Origin: Steinernema hermaphroditum
Lineage: Eukaryota; Nematoda; Chromadorea; Rhabditida; Steinernematidae
NCBI GenBank assembly: GCA_030435675.1
Contig: CM059622.1
Span: 6,696,001 to 6,760,000, forward strand
Direction: 5' to 3'
Length of the DNA: 64,000 nt
This document shows positions 50,101-62,584 of the stretch, in pieces. The notes beneath the pieces are model-generated. The model was not told the DNA's origin, did no database searches, and worked only from the letters and a program-made list of their open reading frames with translations. The position numbers were made by a program, and so were the translations under genes. The first letter of the stretch is position 1, and every line of letters starts with the position of its first letter.

Positions 50101-52681
50101 TAGTTCTCGAAAAAAAGGTGATATTCGCCGGAAACAAAAGAACGGATGAGTAATGCTGGGAAAGCATTTTGCCAGAGCGGATTAACATACATCTATGGGC
50201 CTTCACAGTCGAATCAACGAATAAAAAAGGAGAAGACGGAAGCACAGCTCGGAGCCAAGTAAATGTGTTGAGGCAAGCCGCTTTGGTTTTGTAAATGTCA
50301 GATTTTCAGTGACAGTAAGTGAAGAGTTAATCCATGGAAAGAAAGGAAGTGAGCGAAACATACATGGGACAGTTGACTTGATTAAAAGCGATATCGAATG
50401 TAGACTACGGTATCAGACAGTTCCAGATGTCTCTTGGACTCCGGAAAGCCACCTAGCCCCTTTTGATCACCGTAGAATCGAAGTGAACGGAACAAATATT
50501 CGACTCAAAAACGCAGCCCTTGCTGACAGCATGATTAGGGCCTATCTACGGTAGCCGAGGCGCCCCTAGCAACGCGGGTCTCTCGTGGCGCCGGCCTCTC
50601 CAGGACCACCCACTTCTTCGTCTTCTTCTTACCTGGCCGTCCGTCTCCGCTCAAGGACCGCCGATCCCAATTCGGCTAATTAAACGTATCGATTTCGAAA
50701 TTCGCGCGGATAATGGAGTCGGCGGCCCTAAAACAAACAGGACGGAGCGCGGGCGCACTCCAGAAATTAGGTAAATTGAAAGGCACACGGAGAATTAATG
50801 GCGCCCATAGAGCGCCGTTGGCCCCTCGGGGCTTTTTCCCAATTTTGGTAATTAAAAGACTATCTCCGCCGCCGTGATTTATTAGCGCTCGTTGGGCGCC
50901 CAAATCCGGTGCCGTGGGTGGTCGAGGACAAAAAGCGGCCACGCGGCACCTGTCCGTCCGAATTTATCGCTGCGAGACCCACCGGCACCGCCAATTAGGC
51001 TCCGGGCCCGCCGCGGCGCACGTCGCGTAATTCTGACAATTTAATTGCCCAAAATCGAATAATTTTCGTTTATCGATGAAAAAATTATTTATTATTATGC
51101 CAGTGGGACCATTAGTAAAAGTGGTGCGCGTCTCTCCGACCTCCTCGGCGGCCGCAGGGAAAATAAACAAATTTGAGCCGCCAGAGGGCCGCCGGTGGCG
51201 CGCAAATGAGGCAAAGGTGGAGGGGAACACGGTAGCCAGGGGCAATTAGTTGCCGGGGGGAGAAGTTGGAAGAGTCGTGATTGAATGGAACTGTCAGGGA
51301 CGAGGCACATTAATTCCAGTCGCTTTATGTTCTCAATTAAATTCGTATTTGTTACAGTATCCTGTTGAGTAACATATCCGCTTCATAGAGCACTACGTAG
51401 GGGTCAATAATAGTACAATGTCAATAATATGTGTCGTTTGCCCTGGGATTATTTCAAAAAACGAACGCTCATCTTTCACCAAATACGTTTTTCACAGTGC
51501 GATCGGCGTGGGACCGTGAGTTTCCATAAGTTACTGACAAAGCTCTGCACTAGGACAAAAAACAAAACAGAAGGAAACCATCCGAATTGTGGAAACGGAG
51601 AAAAAACGCCCTCTTCTGGCAATATCTACCACTTACTGAGTATGAACATGAGCGAAAAGTGAATATTACATTCGCTATTTTGTTTGGCAAACAAAAGCTC
51701 AGGAGCCAAATGAACCCTCAAGCTGACTCAGCCTTCGGTAGGCAAGATGCTCCATATTATAGTACAAGCGATCATGGTAAAAAGAACAGAACAGAATAGA
51801 ACTGTGAGGATATAAGGCAATGCATATGATGCGTATCGCGTCATATCACCGACAGGAGAATCGTTATTTTCGGTTTGCTTCTCCAGGAACAAAAGAAGAC
51901 TCAAATCCCAGTCCTATGAAAGAGGCCATCAGATTAATCCGTCTTCAATTACCCATTAAGACACGACGGAGCATGCACGGAACTACCGTAGCCGTCATTT
52001 GGTCAGGTCTTAAGCGGCGCCGCGTTCGGCCACTAATAAACAACTAACAACTCATTGGAGGGTGAAGGGCCCGCAATTTTCGAGAGCGCTCCGGGACCGA
52101 GTGCGGTAATAATTGTTGAGAAAATAGGGAGAAACGATTAACGATCACAATTAAATCGGCTACGCGCCCGTTGGCCGGACGGCTTCGAGAGGGCGACGGG
52201 GCGAAAGAAGGAGGCCCAAAAGGAGAAATTCGGAGACAAGATGGTCAAGGCACATCTCAGAATCACATCTGGGCGGAGTGTGACTGCTACGAAAACGAGA
52301 AAGTTGTAGTTCTGCAGGAATTGTCGTCGAAGTACGTCACAACGCTCATTAGAAAACACTCGTGAAAGAAGCTAATTAAAGACAGTGAACGTAACTCAAT
52401 GACTCGAACCTAAAGGTTCGCCGAAAAAGACGGATATCGCCAATTTCAGAAGACCGAACATACCGTAATTGTCAATTGATCCATAGAATGTTAGTTTTCT
52501 CGGATATTTTCTATACTTGCGCTATGCAAATGGAAGTATAAAAACTATACAAGTGATGCGTGTACCAAATACAAGTAGAAATACCCGTATCTGGCAGATT
52601 ATGAACAGATCTGAAACCCACCTTTCCCTCTCCCTTCACATTCTCAACAGAGAAGCTCCCTACAGAATCGTCTTCTTGCAG
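47115..52681. other. Gene-free region
   Basis: No supported gene. AATTA-dense patches at about 49290-49580, 50640-51260 and 51990-52200. Confidence 0.5.
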
Positions 52682-52827
52682 ACCGTTCGCGCCTTCTACT
52701 ACCGTATGCACGTCTTCGAGATGAACGTCTCCTCAACGCTGGCCCGTAGAGGGCGCACCGTCGGCGAGATTGTCAATCTCATATCCGTCGACGTGGACAA
52801 CTTCAAGGAGTTCATGGAGAACTCCAT
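52682..52827 (+). pseudogene. Orphan exon of an ABCC (MRP-type) ABC transporter
   Basis: An intact 146-base reading frame after an acceptor (tcttcttgcag) and ending at a possible donor (CCAT|gtacgt). It encodes a first-transmembrane-domain segment of MRP transporters: the RRGRTVGEIVNLISVD stretch matches the family signature, preceded by a degenerate membrane helix region. No neighbouring ABCC exon is visible on either side: downstream the frame runs into a stop at once and the expected next helix is missing. Most likely a fragment left by duplication or transposition; less likely an exon of a very intron-rich gene. Confidence 0.6.
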
Positions 52828-55675
52828 GTACGTCCTTCTGATGCCGCTAGCCATAAGCACGACTCCGGATTAAGGAAACCACGCTGAGGAGCAATGTCAT
52901 TTCTAAGAGAACGCAAGCAGATCAACCCTTGAAATGTCTCTCGATTTCTACGACCACTCTCACAATCAGAAATATGCGTCCCCCAGAAGAGATTGAATCG
53001 GCAAAAAGTGTCGTGCATGGAACATTTAATTAAGTTAACACTTGCTGCTCGCCTAATAATTAGCTCACTGCCGGGTTACGATAATTACGTGCAAGCCTAA
53101 CGACCGTTCAAAGCAGGTGTCCGCGCACCGGCGCTCCCATAAAGGAGCCGGAATTCCTGGCGCACCTCGATTGTTCCGCGGTGCGAAACGCTAATTGACC
53201 GTCGGGCCACAAACCCATTAGGGACCACCCACGCCGAGGGCCCACCGTCAGGACGGGGCCGATCGGCCGGATTAGGAAGTGTGCAAACGCTGGATTATAA
53301 GAGGCGACGCACTTCTGATGACTCCGATTACGCGCAGAGCCTAATGCGCGCGCCGTAAACAACGGTGCGGATCTCGAGTGACTTTCGACGGCGCCGTATT
53401 AATTCATTTATAGCAAAATATAATTAATTTTGACATCTTGTTTATTACTGCTTTACTTATGGTAATTAAATTATTTTCGCGCGCATTCCGTGCGGCGCTC
53501 CTTCCTTAGGACGGAATGAGAAATTTGGGCCCGGAACGGCTACTTCTGGGCCTTCTGGCTTCGATTGCTGATTCAGCTTTGGTTCTGGAATGGGTGTGCA
53601 ATCACTGAGCACTGAGCAGCTGCTTGAGAGGGAACTGGCCCTCGACAACTTGTGGAGCACATCACTGAAGGGGCCCTTTGGAACGTTCCGTCTGGGTGCT
53701 ACTTTGCGAAAAGGTTTAAGGTTCTTCTGACTCCGAAATGGAACCAAAAGAGTGAAATCAAGGATCTTTTCGTCGTTTATCTTGTAGAACCCAGAGCCCA
53801 AAAATCAGATTCATTCATTTTTTTATTGTGTCACAAATCGAACCACTTAGCCTTGGGATCAACGGCTTTCAAAAGACAAAATCGACACAACTAGCGCCAA
53901 AGTAGGAAAGAGACGTCTCTCGGCACGTGCTCACCGCCTAACCACGAGATAACTCTTCCGTTCATTAGCAAAATTTAAATAATTAGTGTCGAACGGCGCA
54001 CTCGCCTCGGGTTTCACCCGCGAACGATAAAATTTCGAAAACAAGCAGTGAGTTCGGCGCATTAGGCGGTGAGTACCGGTGGAATCTTCCCATCGCCCCT
54101 CTTCGGGGACCCCTTCTTCTTAGGCCGCGAAGGCGCTCGCGCAGTCTGGCAATTAATTAAATTTTCATATTATTAATTAGTTAATATATTAAGCAGCGAC
54201 CGATGGCAGTCGTGGTGCTCCCACCACGACTGCGCAGCTACAGCCACGGCCGAACTCTCGACTTTTACTGGTGACGCGCGGGAGGTCCCTAAGTATTTAA
54301 TTAATCTAATTGCGTTTCACACTTCGAAGCTATTTTTGGCACAGAGAAGATGCAGAGAGCGGGGCCCGGATAGGTGGCGGCGGGTGCACGCCTAAACTCC
54401 GTCCGGGGAGAGGCGCGTACGTGAGCGGCAGTCATAATTTGAGCTAATTATCGGGAGTTAATGAGGAGAACGCGCAGCGAATTGCCGCTTAAATGAGGAG
54501 ATTGAGTGCAAGAAGTCGTTGATGAGGACGCGGCGCTCTCGGAAGCTGCGCAGTCTTGAGATATTCAAACTCATTAACCTAATAAGCTGTTCTGATTAGT
54601 GATCGGCTGAGCGGGGTCTCAAGTGGGTAGGCCGCTTATGAAGTCAGCTCTGCTGGAAAAAACTCTCGCAAGAAGGGAGGAGGAAAGGACATTTTAGGAG
54701 ATAAGCCAAAACGGGAACGTTTGGATTAGCAAAATGGGATTTCGAAAAACGGCAAACATTAGAGAAGTCGATTAGCTGGTGATTCTTTTTATTTCGAACC
54801 AGGCATAGACCACTAGTGGCTAAGGCTCTTGGCTCTTTCTGACCCCTTTTGTTCTGCTGGCTATGAGGGGAACTGATCAAAAAGCCTTATTCACAAAGAG
54901 CTACATTCTCGGGACACCGAAAGATACATCAACAAATGGCCACGAAGTTGGATTTGAGTTTTCAAACACTCTTTCTGACTTCAGAGGATCGGACTTCACG
55001 TAACCCCAATCCTCAAAGTATCGCCTTAATTACCCAAAAAGAAGAGACGCAAAGTCTGTGAACTTTTGATTTGCCATTCACTCAGTCAGACTTCAGCGTC
55101 TGCTAGACGGGGAAACGCCTGAAATATCCCCGGCGACAAAACGAGTGCACAAGGTCGTCGAGCGCGGCACCGCGCACCTCTCGGCTCCTCTCCTGCCGGC
55201 TTCACCGGCGATATTTGCAATTAATACATTCATAATTTATGTGGGCCCGGACGGCGCTGCTATGGATATCGGCGAAAAGCGAAATCGCGGATTCATGGAG
55301 GCACACCGATTCGGTGCGTCAATTACGGGGGAGCGGCGACAATCGCCAAAACTGCGAGATCAGAGTATAGGGAAGGGTACAGAAGAAGGAGATCGTTGCG
55401 GGCGAACAGAAGTGTGCGGAATTAAAAATGCATAAATTAATATGTAATGTCTGGAAGTGACGATTGAAGCTTCAAGGAGAGCAATAAAATGGCGCAATTA
55501 ACATGAATAATAAAAGGAAAAGAGTGCTCACAGTAGAACACGTTTGGTACGGTCCTTTGCAACTGTGAGGTAAGTGAGGATAAAGACAAGGATCTTCACT
55601 TAGGGTCTGCCAGTTTCTTCAAACGGGCAGAGAAAAGTGGTGGCAATCCAAGATATCACGGTCACTTTATTAAAA
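52828..55675. other. Gene-free region
   Basis: AATTA-dense patches at about 53030-53480, 53930-54560 and 55130-55340. An open frame at 53466-53801 (minus) has no splice or domain support. One strong hairpin at 54206-54233. Confidence 0.5.
54206..54233. repeat. Perfect 12-base hairpin with 4-base loop
   Basis: GCAGTCGTGGTG, loop CTCC, then the exact reverse complement. Too short for a typical miRNA precursor; the flanks do not extend the pairing. Confidence 0.85.
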
Positions 55676-55681
55676 GTCAGA
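55676..55681 (-). terminator. Poly(A) signal AATAAA of the SH2-like protein gene
   Basis: Minus-strand AATAAA 9-14 bases after the stop codon at 55690, giving a very short 3' UTR. Confidence 0.75.
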
Positions 55682-55689
55682 CGCGGAGT

Positions 55690-56909
55690 TCACTTCCGCA
55701 ACAAATCAGCGTAATGTCGCTCGAAACGACCCTTCTTCATCACCTGTCCGACGGGGAAACGGATGAATCCCTCCACTTGCAAACTGTAGTAGGTGCTGTT
55801 GTCCACATAGTACTTGAGCAGCTTGTAGAGGCAGGAGAAGAGTGGCGCCTCGGTGTCGATGCAGTCAACGAAGTAGTAGACCTCCTGTCCCACGTTCGCC
55901 TCAGTGATGTTGTAGCGACGGTACCGGCCTTGGAAGGTCTTGTAGTAGATAACGAACTTCCAGGTCTGACGGTGACGGCGCAGCTTTGAGAAAGGGACAT
56001 TGCCTTCGATGGGACAGAGGCGGAAGTCGCCCGTCATCGTCGAGCCCAGCACTTCGTCCAAGTGGGCGCGATTTGGAGAGTAGAATCTGAAGGTGAGGAA
56101 GTTAAGGCGAAGGACGGGGCGGCATCTACCGTTCTAGCGTCTTCGAAGAAGACGTCCTTCGGATTCCCTCGTCGTCGACAGGGTCCACCGGACACACGGG
56201 AGCGATTTTTCCTTTGTCGACGCGGGTGAGCAGCTCGCTCGCTTGCTCTTCGTCGATCTCAGAGTCGTCCTTTGTCGCCTTCCTCTTCTCGCGCACCTTC
56301 CGACAATCCTTGCAGTTGCACGTGCACGTGCAGGGTACCGTATTCACCTCGCTAGCTGCTTCGGTCGATCTGCGAGAACTGGTCTCTGCACTCAGACCGT
56401 CGATCACCATCTCATCGTCAAGAAGCTGGAAGAGGTGAGCGCAATTGGTCATTCCGTTCGACCGAAGCAAAGAGACTCACCGAAACGTACTTATTCCGAT
56501 GTGGCGACGGTATCTTAGGGTTCGTCGTTCTTTGCCTCTGTGCCGCCGCTTGTGGCTTCTTCAGAGGCGATCTCTTCGCCTTTGGGCTCGTCTTCTTACT
56601 TTCTTTCGCACTCGGCTGTGGACTGGCCTCAGTGTCTGACTTGCAGGAACTCGTCAGCACCTCGTCCAGATAGGCGAAGTTCTCGCTGCGACAAGGCGGC
56701 CTTTTGACCTCCTTCTTCGAAATCTTCGTCTTCCTGCCACGGAGTTTCCCTACAAAACCGTTTGTTCCTCTGTATTCCTTCGAAGGCACACCTCTCCGCC
56801 GCGAAGAAATGTTGCTGTCGACACAGCCTCCGTCGCACTCGTCATCCTGCTTCGGAATCCCTCGATCTTCTGACGACGACACGTCCAGATCTTTCGGTCG
56901 ACGCCCCAT
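55690..56909 (-). CDS. Protein with SH2-like C-terminal domain, unidentified family
   Basis: Three exons on the minus strand: 56909-56481, 56425-56130 and 56086-55690; phases fit; 373 aa. The first 190 residues are low-complexity and highly charged (Ser/Lys/Arg-rich), likely disordered and possibly nuclear. Exon 2 has a CTCTCNCKDC cysteine cluster (about residues 175-184), perhaps metal-binding. From about residue 242 the protein resembles an SH2 fold: a start like YSPNRAHLDEVL, a GDFRL strand where SH2 domains carry the FLVR arginine, alternating aromatic strands (FVIYYKTF), and an F-x-L-Y-K-L-L-KYY helix as in the SH2 C-terminal helix. I infer phosphopeptide-type binding only weakly. It follows the polymerase alpha gene on the same strand by 186 bases, suggesting a shared operon. 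Confidence 0.75.
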
Positions 56910-57095
56910 CGCGCAGACTGCGGGCGACCGACTTCGACTAACCAAAATCGACAGAATGAGTCCCTGTCCGCCCCGGCGCCTACACCCCGAACGAGACACA
57001 AGAGCAGCCGTGTAGACAGAAGTTTTCACTCAAAGGCGCACTTTTCCGTGCATCGTCAAATGTGACAAATATACGAAATTATGGAAACTGTACAG
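56910..57095 (-). promoter_or_regulatory. Intercistronic spacer between polymerase alpha and the SH2-like gene
   Basis: 186 bases from the pola-1 stop to the next ATG. An acceptor-like cgcccgcag ends eight bases before that ATG. No AATAAA is evident for pola-1. The spacing fits a nematode operon with trans-splicing. Confidence 0.45.
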
Positions 57096-60000
57096 TCACT
57101 CTTCTTGCCGTCCTAATCGAAGCCTTTTGAAGCGGTTAAGCATTGCGTCAGATTTCGTCATTGGTGCAAAGAGGAGACTCAGATCAACGGAGCTAAATTC
57201 GTTGCTTTCCATGTAGCGCGCAACCACGGAAGAGAGCTTCTCATAGACTTCTCTGACTTTACTGTACGTTGGGCGGGCTTGTAGTACCTCTGAAAAGATA
57301 GGAATGATCACTAGAAACCGATCCGAATCATACTCTTCTCCTCGACACCGGCGTTATTAAAGGCATCTTGAAGGTTGAATATGATCTTGTAGAAAAGCTG
57401 CTGGTTGAAGAGCGCCTTGGCCGAGTACTGTAAAGCAACTTTAGGAAAAGGTTCATCAAGGGGAAGGTCCCACCGTCTTATGCATAGTTCCGCCATTGCA
57501 CCGCACACAAGTGCATCCATTCTGCAAGAAGTCCTGACTGATCACTGGAGTTTCGTAGTTGCACACCGGATCGTCGCAAACGTAGGGACTCTAGAAGACA
57601 CAAGTAGGAGCACTGAACAGAAGTGAACCACCAACCAGCATGTACTGACGAACAGCTTCCTGCAGAGCCTTTTCCAACTTATTGACCAGCATGGCGCCAC
57701 ACTGCGAAGCCCACGGCATCTTACACTTCTCGCACTCTTCAAGGGAAAATCGCGCTTCGAGGCCGGACCCTCGGATGACTTCTCGAATCGGGGTTTCCGC
57801 CTTCGAGTTCTCACATGTGGAATTCGGGCAAACAACTTTGAAGGAGTCGCAGAGCGAGAAATCGTGCTTCAGGCCAACGCTGTAGGAATCGTTATCATCG
57901 TTTCCCTTCATGGCGGCAGCGCGTCGGCGGTATCCAGAGGGATCGAGGCCCAACGCTTCGGCGATTCTCCCCGCATCGGTTTCTTCAATAGGCTCACAGA
58001 GGCGAGAGACAACGGGATGAACTTGCTGACTGAGGTAGTAGTGCACATCTGCAACACCACAGGAGTTCCTAGCTTCAATCGGAGCTCCACCTCACCTATT
58101 CTCAAGTCTTTGTTTTCCTTAATTTCGCACTGGTGATAAGCTCGCTGCATGGCCGAGTTACTCGAACCATCTTCGCATACGATGTACTTAACAATGTCGC
58201 CAGATCTGAAGTGATATCTTCCGGTCTTGTTAAGTCGCTGAGCAACATTCGCGTGAGGCTGAGATTTCAGGTCTTTGTAATCCGTAGGGTTTCTCGTCAA
58301 TTGCTGAACATGGAGAAATCAGGTGCACGGCGCAAAAGCCTTAGTTACCTTGAGAATCTCGAACTTTTCGAGGGGAATCTCTCCAGCGTCCAATTTGGCT
58401 CGTATGTTGCCAAGAAGTTCGTTGATTTCGCTAACGATTTCGTCGCGTGAACGCGGCGACAAAATGATTTCCACCACAGCTGTTCCGGCGTCCTTTGCGA
58501 GCACGGACCAATCACGGCGAACGATGTCGAGACCCTTGAGCTCTTGCTTGGTACAGCTGGGTCCCTTTTTCAAGTCAGCCGTCAACGCAGCGTACTTCTT
58601 CTTCTTGCACAGAAGCAATCGGGTGAAGATTCCATCGAGATCGAGTTCAAGCAGTCTGTAGGATTTGTTGACCAATTTTTTGATCTATAAATGATAGTTA
58701 ATTTGGTAGCACAAAGGAAATGAACTACGTTTGCTCCGATCTTCAGAGCCTCCTGGAAATCGGTGGAGTTCGTGTTCACCATGATAGAATCCGTATCACC
58801 GTAGATAACAGAGAATCCGTTCTTCTCGACGAGCTCCTTTGTCGCCATGAGGATCTCACGACCCTTGGAAGTGATCATCGCGGCCAGCGGCTTCGCGTGG
58901 AATCGAGACCGATCGAATCCAAGGCATCCGTACATACTGTTGGCGGTCAACTTCAAACCGAGCTGCTTGATATCGCATTGCTGTCGCGTGGCCAGGTCCA
59001 GATCCGATCTTTTCATCATATCCTTGACTTGACGCCGATTGTTTACAAGAGTTCTGATCTGCTGAGGAAGGATGCCGGTGCCCTCGGACTTCGAAGGAAA
59101 AGCTGGGAGACCAGATTCGTGCTACAAAAGCGATTGCGATGGTGACGGATTTGGGGATTTTACTTACGTCTACGTGATTTTGGTCAACGGTTGTAAAGCA
59201 AACGTTGAATTCTTGGATAATGCTGGGATACAAACTGTTAAAATCAAGAAGCACGATATAAGTGTCGTAGAGCCCCTTCTTCGGTTCAAGAACTAGTCCA
59301 CCAGCATACTGCGCTTTCTTCGACTTTCCTCCTTCTTCCTCCTCTTCTTCGTTCTCGTTCGACTTCGCCGCCTTCTTGCCCTTCTGGTTATGCCGTTCGA
59401 AGACGTACTTATCGGGAGCGATGTAACCTTTATCCTTGAAGGCATGTAGAAGAAGGTACTCGTTACGTTCAGCTCGACCTCCCATTAGTGTTCGGGACTG
59501 AAACTACCGGTAAATCGGTGCACCGACACTGTGATGCTCACCATGACACCACCGACGATATTCGTAATCTGAAGGAAAAGAGGAATAGCGTTGAGCTGAG
59601 CCACGATTCGAAGCGGATACAAAGCTTCATTGTATGACCAGTCAATGAAGTTCAGGAGAGTAAGAGAATTTCTACAGAGACTTTTTTAGGATTTGTAGAT
59701 GGATCTATGGACTCACGCATATCTTGACGCAACCTCTGACGGAAGAACCGTTCTCTTCTTCTCATTCAGAAGGGCCTTGACGACTTCTTCGAGGTCGTAA
59801 CTGCGCAACCGCACGAGTTCCATCGCCGACGTTTTGCTGTCGATCACTAAGCGACCGGCTGTCAGTTCCCACTGCGACGATTTCGAGTGCCCGAGCTTCT
59901 GGATGGTTGCAGATCGTCTTAGCCTGCTCATCCGACTCCAGCCCTCGACCTTCAGTTTCTCAAGTCGACTAACAAGAACGGACATCGTGTTGGCCATGTC

Positions 60001-62014
60001 ATGGCCGACGATAACATCAGGGTCATCCATCGCCAAAAGCTCGAGGAACTCCTTCAGAAGTTCCGACTCCGTCTTCCTGTCTTTGTAATGGATCTCCTTG
60101 CTGCGACTAGCCGATTTCGTAGCAAAATCGTAGGGGAAGTTCTGAACTTTTCTCAACACTAAAAAGTCGACTATGCTGTATGGAATATACAAATCACACT
60201 TACAAGTTATTCTCTTCAGGGTCTTGAGATTTGTGTTGGGCTTCGAAAGGTTGCATCTGTAATCCGACAACACAGAAATCATGGCGATTTCGTTTTCTCT
60301 CTGACTATTCAGCGTTGTGACTACATTGATGGCAAACAGCTTCGCACGGGGCATTTCTCCAACATTCTTCAAGTCGTGCTCTGAGAGAGGCTCCACGGAT
60401 TTCAGCCTCGATTTCTCCGGAGCCATCGACGTAGCCGAGGATACGTCCACGACGAACTCATAGTTGCAGTAAGACACCTTCCGAGTGGCTTCTTCAGCGT
60501 TGTAGATGTTCAGCCATCCAGGTCCCTTAATCTTCTGTTCAACCAACAGTTGCTCCAAGGCGGTAGAAGTAGTGTTGTACACTTTTTCGATAAAATTTCC
60601 TTTGAGATCAGATGGAAGACGAGGATACTGCGTCTGCAAAGGAAGTCTTCAAATGTTGTGCATAATCGCTTTTGGCTTACAGAATATCTGATTTCTAAGA
60701 CCTCGTACTCTTCATGCGGATCGTACTCTTTCTCGAACGAAATCTTCATTGTTTCCTTACGACATTTGAACTCCTTGATTCCCATGCGGTCAGTGCGTTG
60801 ACGAAGCTCCTCATAGGCGGCATGCGCTTCGCCCTAAATCGAACGGAGATGACAGTTTGAAGGTTGACAATACCAGCGCGTACCTGCTTGACCATAACAA
60901 AGAACTGCCTCTCGATGTTCTTCAAAACGATACAGCACGATCTCGCCACGCCTTTGTGTTGCACGCGGCCGAACATGTACACAGTGCCTGGATGCTTCAC
61001 GTAGTCCTCGAAGGCATCCATGTAATACATCCGTATAGCGAGAAGGTTTCCCTTCCTTTCCATCACAAAATCGGCCATGCTGGGGTCAAGAGCCGTCACA
61101 ATCTGTGCATCCGCGATGGGTTCCTGACTTTCTGGTTCTTCTTCCCATGGTTCTTCCATCTGAGATTCTTGTTTAATGTCTTCTGCGATGGGTTCAGGAT
61201 CCACCTCCATTGGAATATCTTCTTTCTTCACTTTCTTCGCCACCGGCTCAATTTGCCTGACCTCTTGAACGACTGGAGCCGGCTTTTCTTCAGCTTTCGG
61301 TTTAATCTCGAGGATTCTTTCAGGATGATGAATTGCTGGTGCTGGAGGCGCAAGAAGGTCGTCTTCGATGACCTGCTCGGACAGTTTTCTCTTGAACGGG
61401 TTTCGCTGGACTTGCGGTGGAGCTCGAGTGGTCAGATTCTCCTTCACATCCTCGTCATCTTCGTCCTCAACTATTTCGTTCAGCATGGCGTCGAGATCCT
61501 CCCTCGCAGGCTGATTGGCTGTTTCAGCATTGCGATTTGAGGCGTAATTCGCCACCAAAAATTTGTCCATGCCGCCCTTCTTCTTTTTCTTCAGTTTCTT
61601 CTCCTTGCGGATTCTTCTTTCTTCTTCTTCGTCAGTGTAGTCGCCGCCTAGATCGTCGAGTTCCCGGCCATCATCACGGTACTCTCCAAGATCTAAACAT
61701 ACACATCAGTCAGATCTCAGAGATCTGGTCAAACCATCTCCAACGACGAAATCTTTCTGTCGATCAGCTTGAATTCTCTCGTACTCATCTTCGTCCACTT
61801 CTTCGTAGATCGATTTGTCGATCGTGTCGAGCTGAAACAGATCGATTTGGGGTAAATAGGCTAAAATCAAGGGTCGACTCACGTCAGCACGATGAGTGAC
61901 TCCGCTCCTTCTGGCTGCCTTCAGCGCCTCAAGCGCGGCTTGCTTCCCCGATGGACGTTCTCCTCCTGGAACTCTCCGGCTGCTTCTTCGAGCCGTTCCT
62001 TCCTCGTCCGACAT
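57096..62014 (-). CDS. pola-1: DNA polymerase alpha catalytic subunit
   Basis: Catalytic subunit of the polymerase alpha-primase complex that extends RNA primers at replication initiation; nuclear. Exons, minus strand: 62014-61883, 61831-61735, 61692-60884, 60833-60681, 60633-60204, 60158-59717, 59671-59542, 59497-59168, 59121-58729, 58684-58349, 58303-58096, 58048-57636, 57590-57474, 57427-57334, 57289-57096. All phases fit; 1425 aa, near the usual 1430-1460. B-family motifs are intact: DFNSLYPSI (about 816), [13 protein letters not shown] (about 898) and YGDTDS (about 948), the last carrying the catalytic aspartates, plus KKKKYAAL. The exonuclease-like domain keeps DPDVIVGHD but lacks the proofreading acidic set, as usual for alpha. 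The C-terminus has the two four-cysteine modules (CPNSTC...CEKC and CDDPVC...CVRC) that bind the B subunit and a Fe-S/zinc site. An acceptor ends six bases before the ATG. Confidence 0.97.
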
Positions 62015-62454
62015 TTCGCCTGAAAAGCACGTTGCAGATAAGGAAACCGAAAAGCGCAAAGTTAACGGAAACGCCACGGAGGTCACTGTGCGGGAGAAGA
62101 GCTCCGTTCGAGCACAACCTTTTCGCGCCCAACTACAAAAGTGATTCTGCAGAAGCGTGGCGGGACCACTCGTAAACGGTGTCCCTCACAACTCCGCTCT
62201 ATAACGCCGTTATTGAAAGGAAGGCAAGCAAAGAACAAGTTGGCAGGTTAGGAGTTTTATTTAAACCTAAAACCAATGACAATATGTACAAAGAAAACAT
62301 TTAAAAAATCCTCGTTCGAGAAGTCTATATCCGGTTAGTTCCATATTCGGGTAGTTCGGGTAGGGTGGTTCCATCTCAGGTTTCAATACTCATGGCCACC
62401 GACGGTCGCATCGCTTGCGAGAAATTCCGAAATAAGCCTTTTTAATGAGGTTAT
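62015..62454 (-). promoter_or_regulatory. Region upstream of polymerase alpha: acceptor and upstream poly(A) signal
   Basis: The acceptor cttttcag ends at 62020 (minus strand), leaving a 5-base leader before the ATG. AATAAA lies at 62261-62256, about 240 bases upstream of it, and would belong to a gene ending at 62455. That order (stop, AATAAA, acceptor, ATG) suggests pola-1 is an internal operon gene. Confidence 0.4.
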
Positions 62455-62584
62455 TCAAAATACAGGCTTCAGCAACCAGGCCTGGTTGACCACCACGTTT
62501 GTGGCCGGGTCGATAATGCCAGGACCCTCTTCATCTTCAAAGGCCACAGGGGAGCTCCTCCTTGTGGAACAGGAGGAAAGGGCG
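62455..62584 (-). CDS. Possible terminal exon of an unidentified gene (partial)
   Basis: A 130-base exon after a cacctcacag acceptor, open to TGA at 62455, entered in phase 2. Its 42 codons are GC-rich and protein-like (for example FEDEEGPGIIDPATNVVV), with AATAAA about 200 bases downstream. I recognise no family, and the upstream exons would lie in or beyond the transposons to the right, so the gene may be broken. Confidence 0.3.

Noticed and set aside
53466..53801. 111-codon minus-strand frame with a protein-like serine/proline-rich end
   Set aside because: No start, splice or family support.
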